A program made the position numbers and the translations under genes. A stretch of 64,000 bases of DNA from an uncultured Christensenella sp. (lineage in GTDB: Bacteria; Bacillota; Clostridia; Christensenellales; Borkfalkiaceae), in NCBI GenBank assembly GCA_910578195.1, contig CAJTOY010000001.1:62001-126000 (forward strand), written 5' to 3'. Below are positions 46,671 to 56,594 of the stretch, piece after piece; within the stretch, counting starts at the first letter, position 1, and each line of letters starts with the position of its first letter. The notes beneath the pieces were generated by a model. The model saw only the letters and a list, made by a program, of their open reading frames with translations, made no database searches and had not been told where the DNA came from.

Positions 46671-49142
46671 ATGGCAATGAAATATGCTAACATAGAAAAT
46701 ATAGGCAAGCTGATATCGGGCGGCGCAGTCACGGAGCTTACCAAAAAGGTCGGGGTCGCCGAAAAGCAGGCGGCGGATATCCTTAAAAAGCTGTCCGAGC
46801 TCGAAAACGCCAAAATAGCCAAAAAGCTCGAAGAAGAGAGGCTTGCGGCAGAAAAAATCGCGGTGGAAGAGGCGGCTCGCAAAGCGGCGGAAGAGGCGGC
46901 AAAGGCTGCCGAGGAGCAGGCGAAGCAAGCGGCAAAGCCCGTTCGGGAGCCCGAGGTCAAGGTTGAAAAGCCCTTGCCCGCAAAGCCCGCCGAAAAGGCG
47001 CCCTTCAAACCGGCAGCCGAGAACAAAACGTTCGTTAACCGCGATAACCGCCCTCAGAGAGGTCCCGTCCGCGGCAACGCGCCTTTCAACAATAATAACA
47101 ATAACGCCGCACGTCCTCAAAGACCCGTCGGCGCAAAGTTCAACGGCACGGCTACGCCCGCGCCCGCTGCGGCTGCGGCGGCTAAGCCGAAAAATTTCGG
47201 ACCCGACAAGAAGAAAGGCTTTGAAAAGACCTACGTCGAAAAAGACAGACGCGCGGTCTCTAAACGCACCCTTCAAAAACAGCAGGGCGCAAGCGTCGAA
47301 GATTTTGACGAGAACAAAAGCGGTTACAGAAAGCTGCGCGTAAAGAAGGACAAAAAACAGCTCAGCTCGCAGTTCATTAAGATTGAGAAAGCTGTCGTCA
47401 CGTCGAACGATATTCCCATTAAAACACTTTCCGAGAAACTCGGAATTTCCGCGGTCGAAATTACGAAGCGTCTTTTCAAGGACGGAATTATGAAGACCGT
47501 TAACGAAACGCTCGACTACGATACCGCCGCGCTTTTAGCGGCAGGGCTCGATATCGAGCTCGAATACAAGCCCGAAAAGACCGCCGAGGAGGTGCTTATC
47601 GAAAAGCAGGCGGACACCGTCGAGGAAATCGAAAGCCTCGTTCCCCGCGCGCCGGTTGTTACCGTTATGGGTCACGTCGACCATGGTAAAACTTCCCTTT
47701 TAGACTATATCAGAAACGCGAATTGCGCGGCGGGCGAAGCGGGCGGAATTACCCAGCATATCGGCGCCTATACGGTTAACGTCAACGGCAAGGGCATCAC
47801 CTTTATCGATACGCCCGGACACGAAGCGTTCACCGCAATGCGCGCCCGCGGCGCACAGGTTACCGACATTGTTATACTTGTCGTAGCCGCAGACGACGGA
47901 ATAATGCCCCAGACTGTCGAGGCGATTAACCACGCAAAGGCTGCGGGTGTTCAGATAATCGTCGCCGCGAACAAAATGGATAAGGTCGGCGCGAATATCG
48001 AAAAAGTTAAGCAAGAGTTGACCAACTACGGCCTTGTTCCCGAAGAGTGGGGCGGCGACACCGTGCTTTGCCCTATCTCGTGCAAAACGGGCGAAGGCAT
48101 AGACAACTTACTTGAAAATCTGCTTTTAATCGCGGAAATGAAGGAGCTTTTGGCAAATCCCGAGAGAGAAGCGCGCGGCGTGGTAATCGAAGCCCGCCTC
48201 GATAAGGGCAAGGGCCCCGTTGCAACCGTTCTCGTTCAGAACGGCACGCTCCGCACGGGCGATAATATCATTACGGGTACGGTTACGGGCAGAGTTCGCG
48301 CCATGATTGACGACAAGGGCAAAACCGTCAAAGAAGCGGGGCCCTCTATGGCTGTCAACGTTCTGGGACTCGAAGAGGTTCCCAACTCGGGCGATTCCAT
48401 TTTCGCGGTATCGCAGGCGCTTATGAAAGAGGTTATCGACGAGAGAAAGAGAAAGGCGAGCGACGCTATGGTCAAAGCCGCTTCCAAGGTATCCCTCGAA
48501 GAAATGTTCGGCATGATAGCAGAGGGCAACTTAAAGACGTTGAATCTTATCGTCAAGGGCGACGTGCAAGGCTCGGTCGAAGCCGTCAAACAGTCGGTTG
48601 TCAAACTTTCCAACGAAGAAGTGCAAGTCAAGGTTATCCACAGCGGCGCGGGTGCAATCACCGAAACCGACGTTATGCTTGCGGATTCCTCGAACGCGAT
48701 TATACTCGGCTTTAACGTACGTCCCGACGCAAAGGCGAAAACGCTCGCCGAGAGAAGCAAGGTCGACGTCAGAAGTTACCGCATAATTTACGACCTTTTG
48801 GACGATATGGAAGCAGCCTTGAAGGGCATGCTCGCGCCCAAGTATCATGACGTATACCTCGGCAAATGCGAGGTTCGACAGACGTTCAAAATCACGGGCG
48901 TCGGCAACATTGCGGGCTGTTACGTTTTAGACGGCAAAATCGTCCGCGGCAGCAAGCTTCGCATTTACAGAGAGGACGTTTTAATAGTAGAGGGCAACGT
49001 TCAGCAGCTTAAACGCTTCAAGGACGACGTAAAGGAAGTCGCGTTCGGTTTCGAGTGCGGCTGTGCGATTGAAGGCTTCAAGGATATCCAGATAGGCGAT
49101 ATTATCGAGTGCTATATGATTGAGGAAATCAAGGCGGGTTAA
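46671..49142 (+). CDS. infB: Translation initiation factor IF-2
   Basis: An 823-aa IF-2, the GTPase that places initiator tRNA on the 30S subunit. N-terminal IF2_N motif (NIENIGKLISGG...), then an Ala/Lys/Glu-rich low-complexity linker with an Asn run (about 60-220), a second IF2_N, and the G domain: GHVDHGKTSL (G1), DTPGHEAF (G3), NKMDK (G4). The C-terminal beta-barrels follow. GTG 46659 is in frame, but GGTGA is spaced 8 nt from ATG 46671, which I prefer. It overlaps no gene, and rbfA follows by 4 nt. Confidence 0.96.
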   Translation: MAMKYANIENIGKLISGGAVTELTKKVGVAEKQAADILKKLSELENAKIAKKLEEERLAAEKIAVEEAARKAAEEAAKAAEEQAKQAAKPVREPEVKVEKPLPAKPAEKAPFKPAAENKTFVNRDNRPQRGPVRGNAPFNNNNNNAARPQRPVGAKFNGTATPAPAAAAAAKPKNFGPDKKKGFEKTYVEKDRRAVSKRTLQKQQGASVEDFDENKSGYRKLRVKKDKKQLSSQFIKIEKAVVTSNDIPIKTLSEKLGISAVEITKRLFKDGIMKTVNETLDYDTAALLAAGLDIELEYKPEKTAEEVLIEKQADTVEEIESLVPRAPVVTVMGHVDHGKTSLLDYIRNANCAAGEAGGITQHIGAYTVNVNGKGITFIDTPGHEAFTAMRARGAQVTDIVILVVAADDGIMPQTVEAINHAKAAGVQIIVAANKMDKVGANIEKVKQELTNYGLVPEEWGGDTVLCPISCKTGEGIDNLLENLLLIAEMKELLANPEREARGVVIEARLDKGKGPVATVLVQNGTLRTGDNIITGTVTGRVRAMIDDKGKTVKEAGPSMAVNVLGLEEVPNSGDSIFAVSQALMKEVIDERKRKASDAMVKAASKVSLEEMFGMIAEGNLKTLNLIVKGDVQGSVEAVKQSVVKLSNEEVQVKVIHSGAGAITETDVMLADSSNAIILGFNVRPDAKAKTLAERSKVDVRSYRIIYDLLDDMEAALKGMLAPKYHDVYLGKCEVRQTFKITGVGNIAGCYVLDGKIVRGSKLRIYREDVLIVEGNVQQLKRFKDDVKEVAFGFECGCAIEGFKDIQIGDIIECYMIEEIKAG

Positions 49143-49146
49143 ATAA

Positions 49147-49515
49147 ATGAAAAGTACCAGAGGAGAACGCCTTTCGGGCGAATTCCAAAAAGAAATTTCC
49201 TCCGTAATTTCAACTAAACTCAGAAACAAGGAGCCGGGGCTCAGCGCAATAATCAGCGTAACCGAAGCCGATGTTGCGCCCGACTTGAAGAGTGCGAAAA
49301 TATATATAAGCATTTTCGATACCGACGCCGAGAGATGCAAAAACAGCTTTGAAATTATCAAACAAAACGCGGGCTTTATAAGGTACGAGCTTTCTAAGGT
49401 TATGCATATCCGCACCGTGCCCGAGCTGAGGTTTCACCTCGACGAGAGTATGGAGTACGGCGCTAAAATCGATAAAATTTTAAACAACCTCGATACGGAA
49501 AAAAATGACGAGTAA
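49147..49515 (+). CDS. rbfA: Ribosome-binding factor A
   Basis: A 122-aa RbfA, a KH-fold factor for late 30S assembly and 16S 5'-end processing. It has GERLSGEFQKEISSVIS at the start and VMHIRTVPELRFHLDESMEYG. No clear ribosome site; translation is probably coupled to infB. It overlaps nrnA by 11 nt. Confidence 0.94.
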   Translation: MKSTRGERLSGEFQKEISSVISTKLRNKEPGLSAIISVTEADVAPDLKSAKIYISIFDTDAERCKNSFEIIKQNAGFIRYELSKVMHIRTVPELRFHLDESMEYGAKIDKILNNLDTEKNDE

Positions 49516-50470
49516 CAGTTTAAATGAAATTGTAACACAACTTAAAAATATAAAAAACGCGGCGATATTCTGTCACGCGCGCCCCGACGGCGACGCGCTC
49601 GGTGCGGGGCTTGCACTTTTGACCGCTTTGCGGAATGAGGGCAAGTACGCCGTTATGTGCTGCGAGGACTTGCCGCCCGAAAAGTTTTCTTTTTTACCCG
49701 CTATGAGAAACGTGAAAACCTCGTTGCCCGCGGATAAGGAGTTCGATACGCTAATCTGCGTCGACAGCGCGGACGTATCGAGAATAGGCACGTTTGCGGA
49801 CGCTTTCGTCAAGTTTGCGGGCACGACTTTAAATATAGACCACCACATTTCCAACAAGGGCTATGCAAAGTATAATTACGTTTGCGAATGCCCCGCGACG
49901 TGCGAACTGCTCACCGAAATAATTTTTGAAGCGGGCTTTAAAATCACCGAAGAAGTGGCAAATCTTTTAATGCTCGGGCTAATCACCGACAGCGGAAATT
50001 TCACCCACCGCGACGTCAGCGGCAAGACATTTACAACCGCCGCAATTCTGCGCGAAAATGGCGCGGACGTCAACCTTATCAACTACAACATGTATTCGCG
50101 CCAGCCCAAAGCCCGCGCGATACTGTGCGGAATGGTTATGAACAATATCCGCTTCGCGCTCGACGACAAGCTTACGTTCATATTGACCACGCAGGACGCG
50201 CTCAAAGAGACGGGCGCAGATAAGAGCATGACCGAGGGCTTTGTCGATTTTCCCTTGACGATAGACGGAGTGGAGGTTTCCGTATCCCTTTTAGAGGTCA
50301 AGAAACGGCAATACAAAATTTCTTTGAGAAGCAAGGGCACGGTTAACGTCAACGCGGTCGCCTCGACGTTCGGCGGCGGCGGACATATACTTGCAAGCGG
50401 CTGTATGCTTATAGGCGAGCTCGAAGAAGTAATCGAAAAAATAACCTACGCCGTATATCAGAATTTATGA
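49505..50470 (+). CDS. nrnA: DHH-family nanoRNase/pAp phosphatase
   Basis: A 321-aa DHH/DHHA1 phosphoesterase (NrnA/YtqI type) that degrades 2-5-nt RNAs and dephosphorylates pAp. CHARPDGDALGAG, ICVDSADVSRIG, NIDHHISN and GLITDSGNFTHRD provide metal ligands; GGGGHILASGC is the DHHA1 glycine-rich end. Conserved position between rbfA and truB. Confidence 0.93.
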   Translation: MTSNSLNEIVTQLKNIKNAAIFCHARPDGDALGAGLALLTALRNEGKYAVMCCEDLPPEKFSFLPAMRNVKTSLPADKEFDTLICVDSADVSRIGTFADAFVKFAGTTLNIDHHISNKGYAKYNYVCECPATCELLTEIIFEAGFKITEEVANLLMLGLITDSGNFTHRDVSGKTFTTAAILRENGADVNLINYNMYSRQPKARAILCGMVMNNIRFALDDKLTFILTTQDALKETGADKSMTEGFVDFPLTIDGVEVSVSLLEVKKRQYKISLRSKGTVNVNAVASTFGGGGHILASGCMLIGELEEVIEKITYAVYQNL

Positions 50471-51312
50471 CGGGCTTCGTAGTTGTCGATAAAGCCGCGG
50501 GGGCAAGCTCCGCCCGCGAAGTTAACATAATAAAAAAGCTTACGAAAACGCCGTGCGGGCATATGGGCACGCTCGACCCTATGGCGACTGGCGTACTGCC
50601 GATTGCGATAGGCAACGCGGCAAGATTGTTCGACTATTTTTTGGAAAAGCGGAAAACGTACAAGGCGGTATTTCGGTTCGGCGTCGACAGCGACACGCTC
50701 GATACAACGGGAGAGTTACGCGAAAACGCGGGGCGAATTCCCGACAGACGCGAGATTGAAGAAGTTTTGCCCGAATTCATAGGCGAAATCGACCAGCTTC
50801 CGCCGAAGTATTCGGCGAAGAACGTCGCGGGCAAGCGCGCCTACGAGCTGGCGCGGTCGGGAGTGGAGTTCGAGCTGCCGCGAAAAAGAGTCAATATTTA
50901 TTCGATTAGATTACTTTCCGAAGAAAAGGACGGTTACGGCTTCGATATAGAGTGCGGCGGCGGAACGTATATCCGCTCGATTGCGCGCGATATTGCCGAA
51001 AAGCTGGGCACCGTTGCGGTTATGAGCTCGCTTATAAGGACAAAAAGCGGCTGTTTCGATTTGGAAAGCGCCGTAAAAACCGAACAGCTTACGGCGGAAA
51101 ATATCGGACGATATATAATACCGACGCAGAACGTTCTGCCATACGACAGTATAAACCCGACGGAAAAGGACGCAAAGAAGCTATTTAACGGGCTTTCCGT
51201 TCAATGCGACTTAGCCGACGGAATTTATAAATTATTTCATACAGACGGTTCCTTTTACGGACTCGGCGAAGCAAAACATAATACTTTAAAGGTGAGGACA
51301 AAATTATGTTAG
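50467..51312 (+). CDS. truB: tRNA pseudouridine-55 synthase
   Basis: A 281-aa TruB making pseudouridine 55 in the T-loop of tRNAs. FVVVDKAAGASS at the start, GHMGTLDPMATGVLPIAIG with the catalytic Asp, PPKYSAKNVAGKRAYELAR and GGGTYIRSIARDI. ATGA overlap with nrnA; ribF overlaps its end by 7 nt. Confidence 0.95.
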   Translation: MTGFVVVDKAAGASSAREVNIIKKLTKTPCGHMGTLDPMATGVLPIAIGNAARLFDYFLEKRKTYKAVFRFGVDSDTLDTTGELRENAGRIPDRREIEEVLPEFIGEIDQLPPKYSAKNVAGKRAYELARSGVEFELPRKRVNIYSIRLLSEEKDGYGFDIECGGGTYIRSIARDIAEKLGTVAVMSSLIRTKSGCFDLESAVKTEQLTAENIGRYIIPTQNVLPYDSINPTEKDAKKLFNGLSVQCDLADGIYKLFHTDGSFYGLGEAKHNTLKVRTKLC

Positions 51313-52205
51313 AAATCATCAGATACAACGAAGACGAGTACACTTTCCCGTGTTTACTTGTAATGGGCTGTTTCGATTCAATTCATATCGGACATGCCGA
51401 ACTGCTTAAAAAAGCAAAGCTTCAAGCCAAAATCAACGGATTGGATTTGGGCGTAATGATGTTTGTTAACGGCAAGGGCGGCAGACAGGTTTATACGTTC
51501 GAGGAAAGGCAGAAGCTGTTGGAGCAGTTCAACGTCAAGTTCATTCTCGCGATAGACTACACCGAGGAATTCAAAAAGACCACGGCAAGCGAGTTCTTGG
51601 AAAACCTCGAAAATAAGCTCAATATCAAAGCTTATATGAGCGGAAGAGACTTCCGTTTCGGCGAGGGCGCAAAGGGCAAGGCTTCCACGCTCAAAGCGTA
51701 CGCCGAGGACGAAGAGAACGGCGTGTGGTATATGCAGGTCAAGGATTTGACCTACGTCGGCGAAAAGGTCAGCACCACTCAGATTAAAAACGATATCGAG
51801 GACGGCAACCTTGTAAAAGCGGGCGCGTTCCTCGGTAGAAATTATTCGGTGACGGGCTTCGTTATCGAGGGCGCCAACCGCGGCAAAAAGGTCGTCGGCT
51901 TCCCTACCGCAAACATGAAATTTCCGGTTGAAAAGGTGGAGGTCAAAAAGGGCGTTTATAAAGTTTTATGCCATGTCGGCGAAGAGGAATTCATAGGCAT
52001 CGCGAACTACGGACCCCGCCCGACCTTTAACGAGCAGATAAACGTGCTCGAAGTTTACATAGACGGCTTTATAGGCACGCTGTACGGCAGAAGTGTAACC
52101 GTCGAATTCGTTGAATTTATAAGGGGCACGCAAAAATTCGAGTCCGTCGAAGAATTGAAAGAACAGCTTAAACTCGATTTGAAGCAAGCTAAGCTTAAAG
52201 TATAA
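51306..52205 (+). CDS. ribF: Bifunctional riboflavin kinase / FAD synthetase
   Basis: A 299-aa RibF making FMN and FAD. The N-terminal nucleotidyltransferase has MGCFDSIHIGHAELL and SGRDFRFGEGAKG. The C-terminal kinase has GANRGKKVVGFPTANM and PTFNEQINVLEVYI. The usual GxFDGVHxGH reads GCFDSIHIGH. Last conserved gene of the nusA-infB series; rpsO does not follow here. Confidence 0.93.
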   Translation: MLEIIRYNEDEYTFPCLLVMGCFDSIHIGHAELLKKAKLQAKINGLDLGVMMFVNGKGGRQVYTFEERQKLLEQFNVKFILAIDYTEEFKKTTASEFLENLENKLNIKAYMSGRDFRFGEGAKGKASTLKAYAEDEENGVWYMQVKDLTYVGEKVSTTQIKNDIEDGNLVKAGAFLGRNYSVTGFVIEGANRGKKVVGFPTANMKFPVEKVEVKKGVYKVLCHVGEEEFIGIANYGPRPTFNEQINVLEVYIDGFIGTLYGRSVTVEFVEFIRGTQKFESVEELKEQLKLDLKQAKLKV

Positions 52206-52207
52206 TT

Positions 52208-52792
52208 ATGTGTCATTCTACTCTGCCTGAAGGGTATATTTACAAGGATAAAATCGACTTACAGCACAACAAAAAACAGTTCTGGCTTGTGCAAGGCATA
52301 GGTATCATTTTGCTGCTTGGACTGTTGGTTGCGGGCTATTTTATCGTCGACTTCACAAAAATCGAACCGAATACCGAGATGTATATCGCAATTGCAGTCG
52401 GTTTAGTGGGATATATTCTCTATATTATCGTTCATGAAATTACCCACGCAATAGTTATGCGCTTATCGGTAAAATCGAAGCTGAATTTCGGTTTTAACGG
52501 CTGGGCGGCTTACGCGGGGAGTACGGGGTATTACGACAAAGTCCACTATATTATAATCGCGCTTTCGCCGCTTGTAATCTGGGGAATTATCTTAGGCGTT
52601 CTCAACGTGTTTTTTCACAGCGGGGTGTGGTTCTGGGTAATCTGGTTTATACAAGCCGGCAATATTTCGGGCGCCGCGGGCGATTTGTTCTGCACTTATA
52701 AAATGTTTACATATCCCAAAGATATTTTAGTCTGCGATACCGGTCTCGATATGACGGTCTATTGCAGAAACGAGGAAACTGTAAATGATTAA
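52208..52792 (+). CDS. DUF3267 putative membrane metalloprotease
   Basis: A 194-aa protein with about four hydrophobic helices and a zincin-type HEITH motif in VHEITHAIVMR (~76-86) at a membrane boundary, the pattern of the DUF3267 family. Function unknown; a site-2-like or housekeeping peptidase is possible. The ATG is 2 nt after the ribF stop and no good ribosome site is visible, so it probably depends on coupling. It overlaps the next gene by 8 nt. Confidence 0.8.
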   Translation: MCHSTLPEGYIYKDKIDLQHNKKQFWLVQGIGIILLLGLLVAGYFIVDFTKIEPNTEMYIAIAVGLVGYILYIIVHEITHAIVMRLSVKSKLNFGFNGWAAYAGSTGYYDKVHYIIIALSPLVIWGIILGVLNVFFHSGVWFWVIWFIQAGNISGAAGDLFCTYKMFTYPKDILVCDTGLDMTVYCRNEETVND

Positions 52793-53636
52793 ATTCGGAC
52801 CGAGCGGCAACGGCGAAAAATTCTACGCCGAGGGGCACAAGCACACTGAAGAAGCGGCGAAGTATTGTAAAAATCTCGGGCTCGATTGCTTCGAATATTC
52901 GTTCGGCAAGGGCATACTTCTTTCGGAGGGCAAAGCCGAAATTATCGGACAAGCGTTCAGGGACGAGAACATCGAACTTAGCGTGCACGCGCCCTATTTT
53001 ATCAATTTTGCAAACCCGACCGACGAGGCGGCGCAAAAATCCTATAATTACGTCTTGAACAGCGCAAAGTATATAAAGCTTATGGGCGGCAAGAGGGTTG
53101 TTTTTCACCCCGCAGCGCAAGGCAAGCTATCCCGCGAAGAGGCGGTTAATTTGACTTGCGACAGACTTAAAGTTTTAAGGGATTATATTTACCTCAACGG
53201 ACACGAGGACTTATATTTTTGCCCCGAGACCATGGGCAAACTCGCCCAGATAGGCACGCTTGAAGAGGTAATCGAATTTTGCAAAATCGATAAAATTTAC
53301 GTTCCGGCAATTGATTTCGGGCATCTCAACGCACGCGAGGGCGGAAGCTTAAAGACGGTTGAAGATTATAAATCCCGTTTAGAATATATGATTAGCGAGC
53401 TCGGCTTCGAGCGGGTCAAACACTTCCATGTGCATTTTTCCAAGATAATGTACGGCGCGAAGGGCGAGATAAAGCATCTGACGTTTGCCGACACCGAATA
53501 CGGTCCCGAATTTTGGCCGCTTGCCGTAGCTTTAAAGGAACTGAGGTTAGAGCCGTATATAGTCAGCGAGTCCGCTGGCACACAAGCCGAGGACGCGCTC
53601 GAAATGAAACGGCTTTACGGAAGTGTTGACATATAA
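52785..53636 (+). CDS. Endonuclease IV-like TIM-barrel protein
   Basis: A 283-aa member of the AP endonuclease family 2 / xylose isomerase-like TIM barrel. Metal-ligand-like motifs are SVHAPYFINFANP, VVFHPAAQG, CPETMGK, DFGHLNA, KHFHVHFSK and SESAGTQ. These match endonuclease IV (HAPY, H, E, DxxH, HxN-type, E) fairly well, so cleavage at abasic sites is the likely function, though sugar-isomerase-like roles are not excluded. It overlaps the DUF3267 gene. Confidence 0.8.
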   Translation: MIKFGPSGNGEKFYAEGHKHTEEAAKYCKNLGLDCFEYSFGKGILLSEGKAEIIGQAFRDENIELSVHAPYFINFANPTDEAAQKSYNYVLNSAKYIKLMGGKRVVFHPAAQGKLSREEAVNLTCDRLKVLRDYIYLNGHEDLYFCPETMGKLAQIGTLEEVIEFCKIDKIYVPAIDFGHLNAREGGSLKTVEDYKSRLEYMISELGFERVKHFHVHFSKIMYGAKGEIKHLTFADTEYGPEFWPLAVALKELRLEPYIVSESAGTQAEDALEMKRLYGSVDI

Positions 53637-53654
53637 AAAACTTTTTGATAAAAT
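53626..53654 (+). promoter_or_regulatory. Promoter of the peptidase-efp-dtd unit
   Basis: TTGACA (53626-53631), 17-nt spacer, TAAAAT (53649-53654), inside the last codons of the preceding gene and its stop. Confidence 0.8.
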
Positions 53655-53667
53655 AAGGGTGATTTGA

Positions 53668-54714
53668 ATGAAAACTAACGCATCTAAAATATTTAAACTT
53701 GCGGGTGCGGAAGCCGTCTTGACCGAGGCGCAGGACTTGCGCCAATATCTCACGGGGCTTTCAACCACTTTCGGCTATGTGCTCACCGACAAGGACGGCA
53801 CGGTCTTTTACACCGATTCGCGCTATATCGAGGGAGCGACGAAAGCGTTGAAGGACAGCGATATTTCGGTCAGGATATACGAAAACCCGCCCGAGAAGCT
53901 GCTTTCAAAGTATAGGGAAGTGGCGATACCCGTCGGAAGAACTCTCTACGGCGACTATGAAAAGTTAAAGTCGGCGGGGCTTAAAATCGTTGACAGTCTG
54001 CCGTCGTTCACGTCGGCAATGTCCGTTAAGGAAGATTACGAGCTTGCATATATAAAAGAAGCTTGCAAAATCGCCGACAAAGCTTTTGTTGATTTGCTCG
54101 GACAGATTAAAGAGGGCATGAGCGAAAACGATGTTGCGGCGCACCTCGAATTTTTAATGCGCAAATACGGCGCAAGCGGCACCAGCTTCGACACAATCGT
54201 GGCTTTCGGCGAAAATTCAAGCGTTCCACACCACGAAACAAGTTTAAGAAAATTGCGCTTCGGCGATATAATACTGATTGATTTCGGCTGTAAGTTCGGC
54301 GGATACTGTTCGGACTGTACGCGTACAATGCTTTTCGGCGACGATAAAAAGCACGGCGATTTCAAGTCCGCTTACGAAAAGGTTCTAAAAGCGCACATGG
54401 TCGCAAAGGAAAACATAACCGACGGCGTTACCGGTATGCAAGCCGACGCTTTCGCGAGAGACTGCCTTAAAAAATACGGTCTTGACAAGTATTTCACGCA
54501 CTCTCTCGGGCACGGTATCGGCATAAATATCCATGAATTTCCGCGGCTTTCACCCAAAAGCACAGACGTGCTCGTGAACAGAATGGTTTTCTCGGACGAG
54601 CCCGGAGTTTATCTTGAAGGCGAATACGGAATTAGAATAGAAGACAGCATAATGCTCGAAAACGGTAAAGTCGTAAGCCTTACCGATTCGGACAAAAAGC
54701 TTATAATTTTATAA
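53668..54714 (+). CDS. M24-family Xaa-Pro aminopeptidase
   Basis: A 348-aa creatinase/prolidase-fold peptidase that removes residues before proline. The N-terminal creatinase domain (1-120) precedes the pita-bread domain with all five metal ligands: two Asp in IDFGCKFGGYCSDCTRTM, His in HSLGHGIGINIHE, Glu in SDEPGVYLEG and Glu in GIRIEDS. AGGGTGAT lies before ATG. It is followed by efp after 17 nt, a very common bacterial pairing that ties proline-rich protein synthesis to proline peptide turnover. Confidence 0.94.
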   Translation: MKTNASKIFKLAGAEAVLTEAQDLRQYLTGLSTTFGYVLTDKDGTVFYTDSRYIEGATKALKDSDISVRIYENPPEKLLSKYREVAIPVGRTLYGDYEKLKSAGLKIVDSLPSFTSAMSVKEDYELAYIKEACKIADKAFVDLLGQIKEGMSENDVAAHLEFLMRKYGASGTSFDTIVAFGENSSVPHHETSLRKLRFGDIILIDFGCKFGGYCSDCTRTMLFGDDKKHGDFKSAYEKVLKAHMVAKENITDGVTGMQADAFARDCLKKYGLDKYFTHSLGHGIGINIHEFPRLSPKSTDVLVNRMVFSDEPGVYLEGEYGIRIEDSIMLENGKVVSLTDSDKKLIIL

Positions 54715-54731
54715 ATAAAGGAGAATATATT

Positions 54732-55307
54732 ATGGCATCGATTTTAGCAGGCGACATCAGAAAGGGAAGCACCTTCGAATATAACGGCAAGGGCGTTTAC
54801 ACCGTTACCGAATTCCAGCACGTTAAGCCCGGCAAGGGCGCGGCGTTCGTAAGAACCACTCTTAAAAACGTTGTTACGGGACAAGTACTTTCCGATATAA
54901 CCTTTAACCCTACGGCAAAGCTTGAAACCGCTCAGGTCGAGACAAAGAAAATGTCTTATTCTTACACCGACGGCGAATTCTATTACTTTATGGACCCCGA
55001 CAGCTTCGATATGATTACACTCAACCTCGACCAGGTAGAGGACGCGCTCAAATATATCAAAGAGAACGACGCCGTTACCATTAAATTCCTTAAAGGCACG
55101 GCTTTCTCGGTCGAACCCGAAAACTTTGTCGAGCTTAAAATTATCGAGTGCGAACCCGGAGTTAAGGGCAACACCGCAACCAACGCGTTGAAGAACGCGG
55201 TTGTCGAAACGGGCGCAACAATTCAAGTTCCCATGTTCGTCAGCGAGGGCGAGATTATCCGCATCGACACCCGCACGGGCGAATATATGTCGAGGGTCGG
55301 CAAATAA
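54732..55307 (+). CDS. efp: Elongation factor P
   Basis: A 191-aa EF-P, which rescues ribosomes stalled at polyproline. Three beta-barrel domains; the tip loop reads VKPGKGAAF (Lys32/Lys35), so it is the lysine-type EF-P that may be modified. AAGGAG precedes ATG. dtd begins at the base after its stop. Confidence 0.96.
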   Translation: MASILAGDIRKGSTFEYNGKGVYTVTEFQHVKPGKGAAFVRTTLKNVVTGQVLSDITFNPTAKLETAQVETKKMSYSYTDGEFYYFMDPDSFDMITLNLDQVEDALKYIKENDAVTIKFLKGTAFSVEPENFVELKIIECEPGVKGNTATNALKNAVVETGATIQVPMFVSEGEIIRIDTRTGEYMSRVGK

Positions 55308-55745
55308 TTGAAGGCAGTCATACAGCGCGTAAAGCATACGTCGCTTAAAGTAGACGGCGAGTTGATATCGGAAATTCCGTGCGGGCTTGCGGTCTATTTA
55401 GGCGTTAAAGCGGGCGACGTTCCCGCCAAAGCCGAAGCGATGGCAAAAAAAATTGCCGCGCTTCGGATATTCGAGGACGGCAACGGCAAAATGAATTTAT
55501 CGGTCGCAGACGCGGGCGGGGAAATTCTTTTGATTTCGCAGTTCACTTTATACGGCGATTGCTCGCACGGCAACCGTCCGAGCTTTACCGAGGCGGAGCG
55601 CCCCGAGGCGGCAAACGCCTTGTACGAGCTTACCGCCCGAAAACTGCGCGAAAACGGCATGACTGTAAAAACGGGCGTGTTCGGCGCAGATATGAAAATC
55701 GAACAATTCAACGACGGTCCCGTTACGATAATATACGAAATATAG
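55308..55745 (+). CDS. dtd: D-aminoacyl-tRNA deacylase
   Basis: A 145-aa DTD that frees D-amino acids from mis-charged tRNA. MKAVIQRVKHTSLKVDG at the start, SQFTLYGDCSHGNRPSF with the catalytic region, and the C-terminal GPVTI (Gly-Pro) motif. Start is TTG directly after the efp stop. Confidence 0.95.
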   Translation: MKAVIQRVKHTSLKVDGELISEIPCGLAVYLGVKAGDVPAKAEAMAKKIAALRIFEDGNGKMNLSVADAGGEILLISQFTLYGDCSHGNRPSFTEAERPEAANALYELTARKLRENGMTVKTGVFGADMKIEQFNDGPVTIIYEI

Positions 55746-55755
55746 CCTGAGGCTT

Positions 55756-56592
55756 ATGCAAATTCAATTTCTCGGCACGGGCGCGGCGGAGGGTGTACCC
55801 GCCGTGTTCTGCAACTGCGAAAACTGTAAAAAAATAAGAAGTCTGGGCGAGGGCGAATTCCGCACCCGCGCGCAAGTTTTAATTGACGGCTGTCTATCGA
55901 TAGACTTTCCGCCCGACGCTTTCGCGCACTCGTTAAAGTCCGGGGCGGAGTTTTCCAAGCTCAAATATCTGCTTGCGACGCACTCGCATATGGACCATTT
56001 TTACGCGCACGACTTTATTCTGCACGGCTATAAATATGCCGAGCTCGCCGAAAAAAAACTTGAAATTTACGGCAATGCCGAAGTTAAAAAAGTGTTCGAC
56101 GAGTGCACGGCGCGTGAAATGAAGCCCGAGGTTGCGGAGCTTATAGGCGTCAACATAGTCAAGCCCTATCAGATTTTTACGGTCGGCGAATATAAAGTTA
56201 TTACAATCCCCGCAAACCACAGCAAACAGGAAGAAGCGCTGTTATATTACATAGAGAAGGGCGGCAAGGGGTATCTGCATCTTTATGATACGGGCAGAAT
56301 TCCCGAAAAAGCCTTTGATTTTCTCAAAGATAACGGCGCAAAAGCAAGCCTTGTGTGTTTCGACTGTACGTTTGTCGAATTTACGGGCGGCGATTTTGCC
56401 CGCCATATGGGTATCGAGGACGATATGCTTATGAAGGGTATGCTTTTCGAGCGCGGAATAATCGACGATAGCACGCAGATAATCATATCGCACTTTTCGC
56501 ACAACTCGAACCCGACGCGCGAACACCTTAAAAAAATCGAAGAAAGATACGGCGTTACGGCGGCATACGACGGCTACGAAATAAGGATATAA
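55756..56592 (+). CDS. Metallo-beta-lactamase-fold hydrolase (PhnP-like)
   Basis: A 278-aa metallo-hydrolase. IQFLGTGAAEGVPAVFCNC at the start, with the Cys-rich CNCENCKK seen in PhnP-type phosphodiesterases, then the metal motif THSHMDHF (Asp/His), a later PANHSK and DCTFVEF and SHFSHNSNP. It probably cleaves a cyclic or linear phosphodiester; the substrate is unknown. TGAGG precedes ATG, and a terminator follows at once. Confidence 0.87.
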   Translation: MQIQFLGTGAAEGVPAVFCNCENCKKIRSLGEGEFRTRAQVLIDGCLSIDFPPDAFAHSLKSGAEFSKLKYLLATHSHMDHFYAHDFILHGYKYAELAEKKLEIYGNAEVKKVFDECTAREMKPEVAELIGVNIVKPYQIFTVGEYKVITIPANHSKQEEALLYYIEKGGKGYLHLYDTGRIPEKAFDFLKDNGAKASLVCFDCTFVEFTGGDFARHMGIEDDMLMKGMLFERGIIDDSTQIIISHFSHNSNPTREHLKKIEERYGVTAAYDGYEIRI

Positions 56593-56594
56593 AG